A DNA stretch of 64,000 bases from Megaleporinus macrocephalus (taxonomy: Eukaryota > Chordata > Actinopteri > Characiformes > Anostomidae), in assembly GCA_021613375.1 (NCBI GenBank), contig CM038722.1, positions 24,618,441 through 24,682,440 of the forward strand, written 5' to 3'. Shown here piece after piece: positions 11,684-22,870 of this stretch (within the stretch, counting starts at the first letter, position 1; each line of letters begins with the position of its first letter). Below the pieces are notes generated by a model, which ran no database searches, had not been told where the DNA came from, and saw nothing but the letters and a program-made list of their open reading frames with translations. Made by a program: the position numbers and the translations under genes.

Positions 11684-12710
11684 CCACTAATCTCAGAAAT
11701 GTAAATATATTATTAAAAAAATAATGATGTAATAATAATGTACTTAATGTACTTCAATGTCTTAATCGTCATTAAAGCGTGGTCTCAGACTTTGCTCAGT
11801 AGTTTTTACCTCAATGTGAAAAGCAGTGTGTTAATTACTACATGTTTTGAGTTGTTTAATCAAGCAGCCCTCTTCGTTCTGTGTGTTGTGTTTGAGAGTA
11901 TTATATATTCACACAGCAGGCAAATGAGTGGTAATTCACTGAGAGTGTTCATTGACCTGAATGCCTGAAGAGAATAATAGAAAGAATTCTAGTTCCCATG
12001 AACACAGCAAGGAAATAGTCATGCCATAGAGCCTTCTTTCCATCTTTGACTAGTGGGATTCAGCATGCTGCTAGTGTAGAAATGGGTCATATTCACCAAA
12101 GCTCATACAGTAGCACATTCAGTAGAACAGCTCCCTTTCTGACTAGAGCGCAGCTTTAAAGAATCACATTACGCTCTTTCTGGCCTGACGGATGCAGCAG
12201 ATATTTTTAACTTCGGTTAAACTCTGCAGACTTCGGCAGAGCGAGCTTTGAGCTGCCCCTTTTTCTACAGCCCGATCTTCTAATATACAGCTTTCTGGAG
12301 TGTTTACGGGAAAAAATCGTACCTGTGCCAGCGTCACGTTTATGCCGCCCGCAGCCTTTTATGAAGACGCTGTGTCATTCGCACTATTCTGTGAAGTGGC
12401 TGAGGCGCAATGCAGCTTCAATGTAAATGCGATCTCTACAGCGAAGGCAACAAAAAGGAGGGAAAAAAACAACATTTATTTAGGAATCAGTGTTCTTACT
12501 GTGATTGCCATCCTGCAGGCTCTCATGAAATATGCATGTCCTTCCCCAAATCCAAAAATATTATTTATATCTGTTTATTCCGGTGTTCTATTCCCCCAGA
12601 TAGCAAACGTTTCAGAGAATATCCAAATCCTATCATCTGAAAGCATGATACTTTACTATTATAAGAGGAGATAAATTATATATAGGAGATAAATACTTGC
12701 AACTCAACTC

Positions 12711-12719
<9 letters not shown>
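11684..12719. other. non-coding DNA, nothing recognised
   Basis: Includes a 124-codon open frame (12,300-12,674) with no domain and no ATG at its stated start. Base composition becomes more CpG-rich around 12,120-12,480, but no gene signal could be established. Confidence 0.4.

Positions 12720-12786
<67 letters not shown>
12720..12786. repeat. (TA)n microsatellite
   Basis: About 33 TA units, preceded by a short (TG)n and ending exactly at the left end of a TA-flanked MITE. Confidence 0.97.
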
Positions 12787-12789
<3 letters not shown>

Positions 12790-12978
12790 CCACTGTCCAA
12801 TGAAAAACATGTATCTCCTTTTGTTGATTTTGAGTTTTCTACATAATTTGAACACATTATATTGTGCTCCAAAATAACTTGGAAAAAAAGTCTGGTTCAT
12901 TGACTTACATTGAAAGTAAAGTATGTTTCTGTAAAGTTACAATTTTGGAGATACTTGTTTTTCATTGGACAGCGACGA
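12787..12978. mobile_element. 192-bp MITE with 32-bp terminal inverted repeats
   Basis: The left end (12,787-12,818) and right end (12,947-12,978) are 32-bp inverted repeats with 3 mismatches; both begin TCG and share CTGTCCAATGAAAAACA. The element is flanked by TA on both sides, as expected for mariner-type insertion. A decayed copy lies at 22,755-22,870 and a single end at 61,992-62,012, also close to long (TA)n runs. Confidence 0.85.
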
Positions 12979-13076
12979 TATATATATTTTGGAGCACCTT
13001 GGTCCATTCATCATGAAATTGTTACACAGTGTAAATGTAGAAAATGATGTAGAAAACTCAAAACATGTTTATTATT

Positions 13077-14168
13077 TAGCCCAACCCTTCCCCTGAAATA
13101 TTAGCTATAAGCTGATTCCACTGTAGGTAAGGTAGTAAATCACTGTATGTATAGTGTATGTATACTGCATGTATAATAAACAGAAGTACAGATAATGTTG
13201 TATTTTGTTTATTTATTTGTAATTTACTGTAATTCTACAAATGTTGGTCACGTAGACCAACATTTGTAGAATTACAGTAAATTACAAATAAATAAACAAA
13301 ATACAACATTATCTGTACTTCTGTTTATTATTACATAAATCAAATTAAAGATCACTTTATAAACTAAACAAGATATCCACATTACATACTGCTGTCAGAA
13401 AACTATAACTATACATGCAGTGTCTGGATTATATACACATATAACCACAAATATTATTTTCTTTGGAGCATGATGCTGAAATGAAATAACACAGAATGTA
13501 TGTCAAGGTTTTCTGATTAGACTAGACTAACATTAATGTTAGACTGTAAGGCTGTGTCCCAAACAGCATCCTCTGGAACATTACATACTACACTACTGAA
13601 AACACTTCTAACGATGATGTCCTTTTATTTATTCATTCATTTATTTATTTTATTTATTATATTTTATTTTATGTATGTAGTGTAGTAGTAGTCGGCAGTT
13701 TGAGACGTGGCCAGACAGTAATGTAACTTTATGTTTCAGAGTGCTTTCTGACTAAAATTAATATAAACAATAGCTAACCCAAACCCTCCTAGTCTGTTAC
13801 CATAACAACACATTATACTAAAGCCTTTTTTACTGCAGTATGTATTGCCATCGTTGCTATTCATTGCTCTCATCACTGACCTCACATTTAAAGCTGCCTG
13901 ACACTCCAGCGAGGCAAGAACTCGGGTCAGTGAAGCGGCGGGATATTTCTGAACAGGCATCTCAACACAAGCCTTAAAAAAGTGAAAGACCCAGACCACC
14001 TAGCAACCAGAGCCAGTTGCTAACAACAAACACAGATAAAATAAAAGTTTTTTAAAACAGTTTCCTTTTTTTCTGAGGTTTAATTTTTGGGTGGGACAAA
14101 TCTACCTGTTTCTTATATTAGGTGGGACATGTCCCCCCATCTCTCCCGGTTCCTACGCCAATGTGCAT
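13077..14168 (+). repeat. dispersed repeat family E, copy 1 (about 1.1 kb)
   Basis: Matches 44,990-45,826 in reverse complement over most of its length. Shared landmarks include CCACTGTAGGTAAG, GTAAATCACTGTAT, TATCTGTACTTCTG, CTAACATTAATGTTAG, AACAGCATCCTCTGGAACAT, GTGGCCAGACAGTAATGTAA and GGTGGGACAAATCTACC. It is likely a DNA transposon relic of unknown class. Minus-strand open frames are short and lack domains. Copy 1 differs from copy 2 by an extra inverted duplicate of 75 bp (13,175-13,249). Confidence 0.75.
13175..13329. repeat. perfect palindrome, 75-bp arms, 5-nt spacer
   Basis: Arm 1 is 13,175-13,249, the spacer ACGTA is 13,250-13,254, and arm 2 is 13,255-13,329. The arms are identical as inverted copies at all 75 positions. 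Comparison with the second family E copy shows that arm 2 is the ancestral sequence and arm 1 is the added inverted duplicate. Perfect identity implies a very recent event or an assembly artefact. Confidence 0.95.
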
Positions 14169-14296
14169 ATGTATATATATTATTTTATTTATTAATTTAT
14201 TTATTTATTTTCTTTTGTGTGTCAGCTCCACTTACCATAGGGGTGCACTTTGTCTACAATTATAGTCTATGCAATGTTTCTCTACATACATTCCTC

Positions 14297-14400
14297 AATT
14301 GTTAGGACCCCCACAGGACCATCACAGAGCAGGTAGAATTAGGGAGGCTCATTTTCAGTACTGCAGTGACACTGTGCTGGTACGTGTGGATCAGACAGAG
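14297..14400. repeat. family A, left part of a split copy
   Basis: Contains GACCCCCACAGGACCATCAC, AGAGCAGGTA, ACTGCAGTGACACTG, GCTGGTACGTGTGGATCAGA. In other copies the next sequence is the CTGCTGGAGTTTTTAAACAC motif; here that motif appears only at about 15,450, after about 1 kb of inserted L1-like DNA. Confidence 0.7.
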
Positions 14401-15365
14401 ACCCTTTTTTATTCTTTTTTTTTTTTTATTAGAACAGCATTAGCTTTGGGACACACAGTAGATAACATTGATGCAACAGTATGCATATCAGCACTAAACT
14501 CAAGATATAATAAATATAAAACGTAACTAAGTATAATTATTATAATACAGGGTTGGGGTTACCCTGATCCTAACTGTATGGGAAAGAAAAGACAGTCTCT
14601 CATGTCTTGTAATTGACAAGTATTACAGATATAAATACAAAATAGAGAAAAATTGGGATTAAACCAAAATTGTAGAATTGTTTTGGGGTTTTTTGGGTTT
14701 TTTTGCAGCTGTGAGTGGAGCAAGAAGAATCTGCATTGTTAAAAGGAGAGTCATAATAGAGAGTCATTATTTAGGAGAACCAGGAGGGTGACATTCTAAT
14801 ATAGTGCATCTAATAAAACTGAGACTAGCCTAGACCAGAGTTTAAATCTAGTTGGACAGTCCCGGAACATGTTTAGTGTTGAGCCGACTGCGTTATTACT
14901 ACACAAAGTGCGGTGTGGATTATTATATCACTTCATATGCAACCACTTCAAAAGAGCAATGTAAGCTCTGTGAACAAACTCAATATGAATCAGCGGATGA
15001 GCGAGACTTCTTAATGAGAAAATGAATAAATGACTCCAGTATCTGTCCCAATCAAAGGTATTGGTCAGCTGTAGCTTTCTCTCCCACACCGCTGAAGCAT
15101 GAGTTAAAATCAAACTCTTACATATACAAGAAGTCACCCCTCTGCCGATTGACTGGTACTTGGCCAAAGGATTATTGGATAAGACAGCATTCGAGGGGCT
15201 CTTACAAGCAAGGAGTACTGAACGAACTTGTAAATATAATTAATGAGTATGGTCCGGGAGAGAGAAGGTTGTTTTGATGTCTTGGAAAGTTTGCATTATT
15301 AAAATTAGTATAATCACTTAATAACCATATACCTTTAGATCTCCAAATTGGACTCAGAAAATGTT
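14401..15365 (-). pseudogene. L1/Tx1-like LINE ORF2 C-terminal remnant
   Basis: On the minus strand the frame at 15,167-14,928 includes W-E-R-K-L, W-D-R-Y-W, H-P-L-I-H-I-E-F-V-H-R-A-Y, matching the pattern of the ORF2 C-terminus of L1/Tx1 LINEs (W-E-x-D-L, W-x-x, N-x-R-x-x-L-I-Q-F-K-x-x-H-R). Further downstream (about 14,860) H-M-F-R-D-C-P resembles the terminal H-x-F-W-x-C-P region, and upstream (about 15,350-15,230) P-I-W-R-S-K-G-I-W-L-L-S-D is also L1-like. Frames are broken and the catalytic RT region is absent. It sits between two halves of a family A repeat. Confidence 0.65.
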
Positions 15366-15429
15366 TGTCAGCTAAAAGGGAATATCCCGAAGACAGTGTG
15401 GTTTCACTGCAGAAGCTTCCTCCAGGGTA

Positions 15430-15645
15430 CCAGAGTTCTCGAGCTGCTGGAGTTTTTAAACACTATGTTCCTTCACTGTCCACACTATTAGATACTCCTG
15501 CCTGGCTGGTCCACCCTGTAGTCAGAAACTATGAGACTGTAGCTCATCTGACACTGTACAGTTTGTGTTGGTCTTTATCTGGTCCTTTATCAGTGGCCCA
15601 ATGTTTACTGGGTGTAATATAGGGGTTAAACCAGCCCTTCCTCTG
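15430..15645. repeat. family A, right part of a split copy
   Basis: Begins with GCTGCTGGAGTTTTTAAACA and continues with CACTGTCCAC, ACTCCTGCCTGGCTGGTCCA, CCCTGTAGTCAG and GTCCTTTATCAGTGG, in family order. It continues the consensus that breaks off at 14,400. Confidence 0.7.
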
Positions 15646-16029
15646 TGCCTTAGTTGGAATAGCAATAGATTGCTGATTATAACCATGTCTAGTACAGTGT
15701 GTGAATCCGAGGTTAACCTTTTTTTCTCATTACTGCTGTAATAGAATATGAAAAAGAAAAACAGAACTACCCACCAGAGAAGTCTTTACCTGAATCAGTA
15801 GTCTGAAAATAAACATGAGATTTTATTAACAGAGAGGCCTGCAATAAAGAGCACTTATGGTGATGCAGATTTAGGTGTGGATCAGATGTAGAATTTGCTG
15901 CTGTACAGAATGACTGTACATACATAAACTCAGGGCCTCAAGCAGTGTTTGATGCTGGTATGCAAAGTTTGCAGAGTGCTGGTAAAATGTGTGCTCTGTC
16001 AGTGCTAAGAGTGATTGGCGTCTGCATTA

Positions 16030-17445
16030 GCTGGAGCCTCAGGTTCATTGCATTCACTCCGTAAGCCAGGGCCTTGGGCCCACTGCATTCATACACTGGC
16101 TTAGTGCCTCAGGCCCGTCGCATTCTCTCAGACTCAATCACTCCAATGCCTCAGGGTCACAGGCCTCCACATGCACTATGCTCCCTTGGGCCACCAGTGT
16201 CCACATGCACTATACTCGCTTGGGCCACCAGTGTCCACATGCACTATGCTCCCTTGGCCCCCCGGCCCTTCACCTGCACTATGCTCCCTTGGGCAACCAG
16301 TGTCCACATGCACTATGCTCCCTTGGGCCACGGCCCTCCACATGCACTATGCTCCCTTGGGCCACCAGTGTCCACATGCACTATGCTCCCTTGGGCCACA
16401 GCCCTCCACCTGCACTATACTCGCTTGGGCCACGGCCCTCCACATGCACTATACTCGCTTGGGCCACCAGTGTCCATATGCAATATGCTCCCTAGGGCCA
16501 CCAGTGTCCACATGCACTATGCTCGCTTGGGCCACCAGTGTCCATATGCACTATGCTCCCTTGGGCCACCAGTGTCCACATGCACTATGCTCCCTTGGGC
16601 CACGGCCCTTCACCTGCACTATGCTCCCTTGGGCAACCAGTGTCCATATGCACTATGCTCCCTTGGGCCACGGCCCTTCACCTGCACTATGCTCCCTTGG
16701 GCAACCAGTGTCCACATGCACTATGCTCCCTTGGGCCACGGCCCTCCACCTGCACTATGCTTGCTTGGGCCACGGCCCTCCACATGCACTATACTCACTT
16801 GGGCCACCAGTGTCCATATGCACTATGCTCCCTTGGGCCACCAGTGTCCACATGCACTATGCTCCCTTGGGCCACCAGTGTCCACATGCACTATGCTCCC
16901 TTGGGCCACCAGTGTCCACATGCACTATGCTCCCTTGGGCCACGGCCCTTCACATGCACTATGCTCCCTTGGGCCACCAGTGTCCACATGCACTATGCTC
17001 CCTATGGCCACGGCCCTCCACATGCACTATGCTCCCTTGGGCCACGGCCCTCCACATGCACTATGCTCCCTTGGGCCACGGCCCTCCACGTGCACTATGC
17101 TCCCTTGGGCCACGGCCCTCCACCTGCTCTATGCTCCCTTGGGCCACCAGTATCCACATGCACTATGCTCCCTTGGGCCAGCAGTGTCCACATGCACTAT
17201 GCTCCCTTGGGCCACAGCCCTCCACATGCACTATGCTCCCTTGGGCCACAGCCCTCCACATGCACTATGCTCCCTTGGGCCACAGGCCTCCAAATACACT
17301 ATGCCTGCTTGGACCACAGGCCTCCACATACACTATGATGCTTGGGCCACGAGCCTCACATGCACTATGCTCGCTTGAGCCATGGGCCCACACATGCAGT
17401 TTGTTCGCTTAAGGCCAAGAGCCTCCAAGTGCGGTTTGGTTGATT
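16030..17445. repeat. 34-bp GC-rich minisatellite, about 37 clean copies
   Basis: Clean units run from about 16,172 to 17,300 with degenerate edges. Each unit starts CTATGCTCCCTTGGGCCA and then has one of two middles: CCAGTGTCCACATGCA or CGGCCCTCCACATGCA. Because 34 leaves remainder 1 modulo three, every frame cycles through the same 102-bp phase set, and as no stop word occurs in it the three plus-strand frames stay open (266 to 434 codons). These are not genes. Unit variants occur in repeated combinations, showing block duplications. Confidence 0.97.
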
Positions 17446-17930
17446 GCGAGCATTGTGTTTATTGCAGAAGAACATAGCTCGCTAAGGAAAGGCCGCTGTG
17501 TTCTGTGACTGTGTTAAAAGTGCATAAAGCACCATTAAGGCACTAAAATTACCAGTTTTTGATGTTGATTCATACATCGGTAACTACCACCTGTAGCTTG
17601 CAAGTATGCATCGTCTGAACTCATTCACAGTATTGAGTCTAATGTATGTACAAAGCATGTGACTGATTTTTACTGTGTTGTTACTCTTCGGCATCAGAGA
17701 CAAAATCTTATTGACAGTCACAGATTGAGTTAGAATCTACACAGAACTGTGTCATTAGGCTCCATTCACCTAGCTCTGATTTGATAGTTTCCATTTGATT
17801 CTTGACATGTTTTAAACGTTTAGCATCAACATCAGGTTCACTATAAACGAATCAAAAACACAATCCTTTATTTACATACATTTTTAATGTTTACAACAAA
17901 TTTGTCAATTCATAGTTCACATGGTGTTCC
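17446..17930. other. non-coding DNA, nothing recognised
   Basis: No feature recognised between the 34-bp array and the LINE remnant. Confidence 0.4.
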
Positions 17931-18060
17931 AGCACGTGGTCTGACGGATCCTGAACCTGCATTATGACCAGTCACTAGCAGATGTGTAGATGGTAGAGAT
18001 CTACATGTATCTGGGTGTGGACAACAAACTGCACTGTAACTGTAAGACTGAGGTCCTCTG
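17931..18060 (+). pseudogene. small duplicate piece of a LINE reverse transcriptase
   Basis: The words GACCAGTCACTAG, AGATGGTAG and ATCTGGGTGTGGACAACAAA recur in the same order in the larger LINE remnant at 18,590-18,665, so this is a second, heavily truncated copy. Stops interrupt it. Confidence 0.6.
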
Positions 18061-18094
18061 TTCTAGCACATGGTCTGATGGATCCTGAACTGCA

Positions 18095-18225
18095 TAAACA
18101 TTCCCCTTTTGTCCTGAGCAGCACTGCAAGTCTTTGAACCTGTTGTGTCTGATCCACTCCCACCAGCACAACACACACTAACACACCACCACCATGACAG
18201 TGTCACTGCAGTGATGTATACGACT
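18095..18225. repeat. family A fragment
   Basis: Contains TGTGTCTGATCCACTCCCAC, CAGCACAACACACACTAACA, CACCACCACCATGACAGTG and CACTGCAGTGATG, which match the inverted form of family A landmarks. Confidence 0.65.
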
Positions 18226-18289
18226 TTAATCTCACAGTTATGTGGAAACGTCTTATGCAGCAGCCGATAGCTGTAAATGACCTCTGCTT

Positions 18290-18960
18290 AGAACAGCTCC
18301 TGACCCTCTGCAGTTTGCATATCAGCATGGCACTGGGGTGGACGATGCTGATATCTACCTGCTGGACAGAATATACTCACATTTGAACAGGTCAGGCAGC
18401 ACAGTGAGGATCATGTTCTTCGATTTTCATCCTTACAGCCTGTGCTGCTGTGGGAGAAGCTTCAGCTGATACAAGCAGATAAATCTATCTGATGGACAGT
18501 ATGTGCTCTATTGGTCCCATTCTTATTCACCCTCTGACTTCAAGTACACCACATCCGCAGATCTTCAGAAAGTCCAGACCTGGATTATGACCAGTCACTA
18601 GTGATAGAGCAGATGTGGAGATGGTAGGGATGTACACATATCTGGGTGTGGACAACAAACTGGACTGGGACTGTAAGACCCAGGCTGTGTAAGGCCTGTA
18701 CTTCCTGAGGAGGCTGAGGTTCTCTGGCAGTGCTTCTATGGACACTCTACCAGTATGTGGAACTGGACTTTCTGGAGGTTGTGGCAGAACAAAAGACTCT
18801 TAACAAGGTGTTAGTCATCTTGAACAATACCTCACCTTATTCAGTGTTACAGCTGCGCTGTGTTAAAGAGCGGCTACTGCTATAAGACTGATCTCCTACT
18901 GTCTAAACTGTGTATATCACAATACTGTTGGATAACACTCTACATTAGGCGTTGACTAAC
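18290..18960 (+). pseudogene. decayed CR1/L2/Rex-like LINE reverse transcriptase
   Basis: Translated pieces keep the non-LTR RT pattern: L-Q-F-A-Y-Q near 18,310, V-D-D-A-D-I-Y-L-L-D near 18,340, V-R-I-M-F-F-D-F near 18,405, then Y-L-G-V-D-N-K-L-D-W near 18,640, F-L-R-R-L near 18,700 and a late V-L-V-I-L-N-N-T-S-P near 18,810. These correspond to RT motifs and to the region after the thumb in fish LINEs of the CR1/L2/Rex group. Frameshifts and stops are frequent, so no product is possible. The exact clade was not determined. Confidence 0.7.
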
Positions 18961-19004
18961 TAACAAAGACATACATTAGTTAACATGTAATAATACTCAG
19001 CTGA

Positions 19005-19525
19005 GTTATGTTATTATGACCACTTTTGATGGTGGCAGCCCATAGGTGGCAGTGCTATGGTCTGGAGAATGTTTTCGTGAAATTTTCTGGACCCACTCAT
19101 CCGTGTGGAAGGCACTTTCAACCGATTTGATATGAATCCATCCTTGCAGATCATGAACACCATACATGCTGAGTGTCTTCCCTGAGACAGATCTTTCAGG
19201 AAGACCATGCAACCTGTCACATGGCTACACATGTCCGACACTAGTTAAAAGAGCTGGCCAAGACTTCCAAGAACTGGAGAACATGGAACCCTAATTCTCC
19301 AGACCACCTGGATCACTGTGTTGGCTCTATGCATTCTTCCTCATGCGCCCTCCAGCAGCTGTGGGATACACTGCAGTCTGTATGGCTTCAGATACCTGTG
19401 ACAACCTACCAGGACCTTATTGAGTGTCCCAGTCGTCTAGCTGCTGTACATGCTGTACACGGCGATTACTCATGTTATTAGTTGGTGGTCATAAATAATC
19501 TGACCCTGTACATTATCACTAGGTA
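19005..19525 (+). pseudogene. decayed Tc1/mariner-like transposon
   Basis: The two ends carry ATTATGACCAC and the inverse GTGGTCATAAA, suggesting terminal repeats. Translated pieces resemble Tc1/mariner transposase: V-W-x-M-F-S-W then P-L-I-R-V-E-G-T near 19,060-19,110; L-W-D-T-L-Q-S near 19,370; and near the end L-A-A-V-H-A-V-H-G-D-Y. The DDE residues cannot be followed because of stops and frameshifts. Open frames on the opposite strand are shadows. Confidence 0.55.
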
Positions 19526-19611
19526 ACTAATGTTAAGTAACTCAATTGCAATATACCATAATCCTCTACTGCAGTGAGAGTTTCACTATGTACTTTACCT
19601 GTAAGTACTGG

Positions 19612-20180
19612 TTATGCAGCAGTGGGATTATTGCAGCAGCATTAAGATTATAACAGCAGCTGTGGGACTATAGAAGCAGCAGTGGGATTACGGGATCTGC
19701 AGTAAGATAATGGGAGCAGCAGTAGGATTATGGGAGCAGCAGTAGGATTATGGGAGGAGCAGTTAGATTATGAAAGCAGCAGTGGGATTATAGGAGCAGC
19801 AGTTGGATTATAAATAGCAGCAGTGCGTTTATAGTTTCAGGAGTATAGGAGCAACAATGGGATTGTGGGTGCAGCAATGGGATTATGGGAGCAGCAGTGG
19901 GATTATGGGAACAGCAGTTGGATTATGGGAACAGCAGTTGGATTATGGGAGGAGCAGTTAGATTATGGGATCAGCAGTGGGAATATGGGAGCAGCAGGTA
20001 TATTATGGGAGCAGCAGTTGGATTATAAGAGCAGCAGTGTGTTTATAGTTGCAGGAGTATAGGAGCAACAGTGGGATTGTGGCTGCAGCAATGGGATTAT
20101 GGGAGCAGCAATGAGATTATGGGAGCAGCAGTGGGATTACAGGAACAGCAGTAAGATTATGGAAGCATTGGTAAGATTAT
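19612..20180. repeat. 20-bp minisatellite, about 28 copies
   Basis: The unit is close to GGAGCAGCAGTGGGATTATG. A longer variant block containing GTTTATAG, CAGGAGTATAGGAGCAAC and GGGATTGTGG occurs twice, about 216 bp apart (near 19,801 and 20,017), a higher-order repeat. A 65-codon open frame across it is a by-product. Confidence 0.93.
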
Positions 20181-21720
20181 GTTTACTGTGAGATTATTAT
20201 AGTTTACTGAATCTGAGTGCACTTTGTGTAAGTTTTATTACTTCCTTTTTATTTCTAATAATTTCTGTTTATCATTGTGTAGTAAACAAAGAGAGAGAAA
20301 GAAGATAGATGAGAAGAAAACCAGTAAATGATTAGATTACATAATACAGAAAAATGCAATATGTCGTACATGAGTGTGATCAGAGATCATCTTTGAGCTG
20401 TTTTTGAAATGATTAAGATGGTCACATTGTTTTAGATGATGTAGAAGACTCCTCAATGAGACAGAGGGACCTGTCCTAGTGATGTCCTGAAGAAAGCTGT
20501 TCTGAATGGGTTAGAGGATCTTGTGGAGTAATGGTGCACTGGACAATTGTACAGCAACAGTTATCCAGGGTCAATAACAGCCACAATCAGATATTACAGT
20601 CATGTTTAAGGGGTTAATTTAATCAGTACCCTTTAAACAACATTCCTAAAAATGTTCAGTATGCAAACATACTGAAAGAGCATTGCTCCCATGCTAGCTT
20701 TACCATATTTATATTAATCTTCTGCAGGGAGAGATACACATCCCTTAACATCAGATCCCAAATTCCCCTATTAATATTTATATCTTAATGTTAACAGTGC
20801 ACAGCAATTTCTATAGGGTGGAATCTGCAACAGCAATGCATTTATTCAGTACAGTCCATCATGAATTACAATCCAACACAAACTATTTTATTCAAAAACA
20901 AATTATTATATTGATGAAAATTCAAGCCCAGAGTTCAGCACCTTGTTTGTTTATATCAACAATGAAATTGGACAATTTTCACATCAGTGCATCTGTCCAC
21001 AAACTCTATGTATTTATTAAGTGTCACACTTCTGCAATAACATAAAGCAGAAAGAGAAGTTTTCTTTTCTGGGCTAATGTAGCTATGATTGGTTTGGTAT
21101 TGTGGTGTTTATGACTGCTGTATTTCCCTATGGAGCGTCCCGCTTTTAGCAGAGGACAAACTGTCCTCGTCCCTCACATTGTTCATAAACCTGAGCCTAC
21201 AAAAGCTCTATATGACTCTAATGAGAACGCATGCTGTGACCTCCAGTGTACACCAACAGCTTACCTGAAACAGCCTGACCAGCCTAGTGTGGTATATATA
21301 TAAATATATATATCAACACAATGAAATAGAGAATGAGTCTCCTGGGATGGCTGCTTGGATGACGCTGCAATGCAGCTATAGGACTGCCTGGATGGTTGGT
21401 GTTAGGCTGCATGCATAAGCAACGCTATGCTTGAGCTGTAAGGTCTTTTAGGTCGACTGCTACAAGTGATGCTACATGACGTGGCTACCTGGGCCAGTCG
21501 TTCAGGCAATGCTGCTTTTTGGATATGAAGCTGCTTGAACTGCTGCTGTTCACCTGCATGAAAACACTACACATTTGTGGCTAAGGACATCCTCAAGGTT
21601 TCCTGGGCCAGCCACCAGTGTGACACACTGTAGCTCCTCAGAGTAAGGACTCTATCTAGACTTGCTATATACAATATATACAATCCCAACTGTGGGAACT
21701 GTATAGTTGTGTGTGTGAAT
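20181..21720. other. non-coding DNA, nothing recognised
   Basis: Includes a short purine-rich stretch near 20,285-20,325 and a short (TA)n near 21,293-21,315. No gene or RNA recognised; the 85-codon frame at 20,788 has no domain. Confidence 0.4.
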
Positions 21721-22039
21721 TGTGTTTTATTTATTGTTGATTATGCTGCTGTAGGACATATATCTGACTGAGAATGGATCTAACCAATCAAAACTTCTCA
21801 TTAAAATGGCTTTAGGAGCTTTCTCCTGCCTACATGCCTGCGTGCCCCTTCTAATGATATTTTGAAGGGTCTGGTATGTGAGTCTATAAAAAAAAAAAAA
21901 ACAGAAAACGCTGACCAGATTCATGATTTCCACTTAGGGGGCAGACCCATGGCTGTCTGACCCCTTCTCTGCATTCTGAAGAAGGTACTACGCCCTCACT
22001 TATTGTCACTAAGCACAATCTAGCTGGGTAGCTAACTTC

Positions 22040-22386
22040 AAATGGCAACTGCAAATGAGGCAGATATTGTGTCGTACCTAACTGAAAAGTGTTTTTCAAG
22101 CTACCGTTCAACAAAAAACTTATTATATAGTATAATTCGGATCATTCAGAGAGGTAGGCCAACTCCACCTAAAGGTCTGACTCAGAAAGGAAAAAGTTAT
22201 GTACATACTTTCTGTCGGACGAACTATGATATTGCTGGCTAGCACACACGTCAGAAGCTGTTTTACACCGTTTGGGACAGATTTATATGTCACATGGAGT
22301 CACAAGGGATATGACAGTTTGAGCTGTTTAACAAAGGCAGCCATGGTGCCCCAAGAATCACCATTGCACCTGCTGGAACACTAAAC
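22040..22386 (+). pseudogene. hAT-type transposase N-terminal remnant (TTF-type zinc finger region)
   Basis: The frame at 22,042-22,242 begins M-A-T-A-N-E-A-D-I-V and contains R-G-R-P-T-P-P, then Y-V-H-T-F-C-R-T-N-Y-D. After a frameshift the frame at about 22,230-22,384 continues with W-S-H-K-G-Y-D-S-L-S-C-L-T-K-A-A. The order R-P-T-P-P ... W-x-x-K-G-x-x-x-L-x-x-L-x-x-A matches the TTF-type zinc-finger region found ahead of many hAT transposases. The cysteine cluster expected between the two halves is mostly lost. The dimerisation and catalytic parts are absent. Confidence 0.55.
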
Positions 22387-22447
22387 TGGTAAATGCTGTG
22401 CCCTTTCGTCTATGCCACTTTTTAATGCAATTACCGTGTGTGTTAAT

Positions 22448-22450
22448 GTG

Positions 22451-22537
<87 letters not shown>
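22448..22537. repeat. (TA)n microsatellite, about 44 copies
   Basis: Uninterrupted TA run about 200 bp before a decayed copy of the 192-bp MITE. Confidence 0.97.
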
Positions 22538-22538
<1 letters not shown>

Positions 22539-22677
22539 CATTACATATTAACACTAATTAATTAATAAGTGGCATTAATAATATTATTTTTTTTATTTAC
22601 AGTTTTATATAATCATAATAACTTGTGGAAGGTCTGGTCCAAGGACCAGTGGGTTGTATATGGGCTCAAAAAATATT

Positions 22678-22679
22678 GT

Positions 22680-22710
<31 letters not shown>

Positions 22711-22714
22711 TTTT
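22678..22714. repeat. (TTTA)n microsatellite
   Basis: About nine TTTA units. Confidence 0.95.
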
Positions 22715-22754
22715 ATACCCTTTGAAAACAGCAGCTGTCCTTCACACACTGTGA

Positions 22755-22870
22755 AAACGGTCCAATAGAAATGCTCCAAAAAACATTATAAACATTATAT
22801 TATAAACATTAAAATATTGAAATGTTTTGGAGATGCATGTTTTTATTAATTTATTTTGGACAGCGAGGAT
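22755..22870. mobile_element. decayed second copy of the 192-bp MITE
   Basis: Left end GTCCAATAGAAATGCTCC and right end GGAGATGCATGTTTTTATTA ... GGACAGCGAGGATA match the terminal repeats of the element at 12,787-12,978 with several changes. The centre is shorter. Confidence 0.6.

Noticed and set aside
16172..17300. Possible CRISPR-like array
   Set aside because: The 34-bp units are contiguous without unique spacers, and the sequence context is eukaryotic.
16074..17412. 434- and 413-codon open frames
   Set aside because: Both lie in the 34-bp minisatellite, which has no stop word in any frame; three overlapping frames cannot all be genes and none has flanking gene signals.
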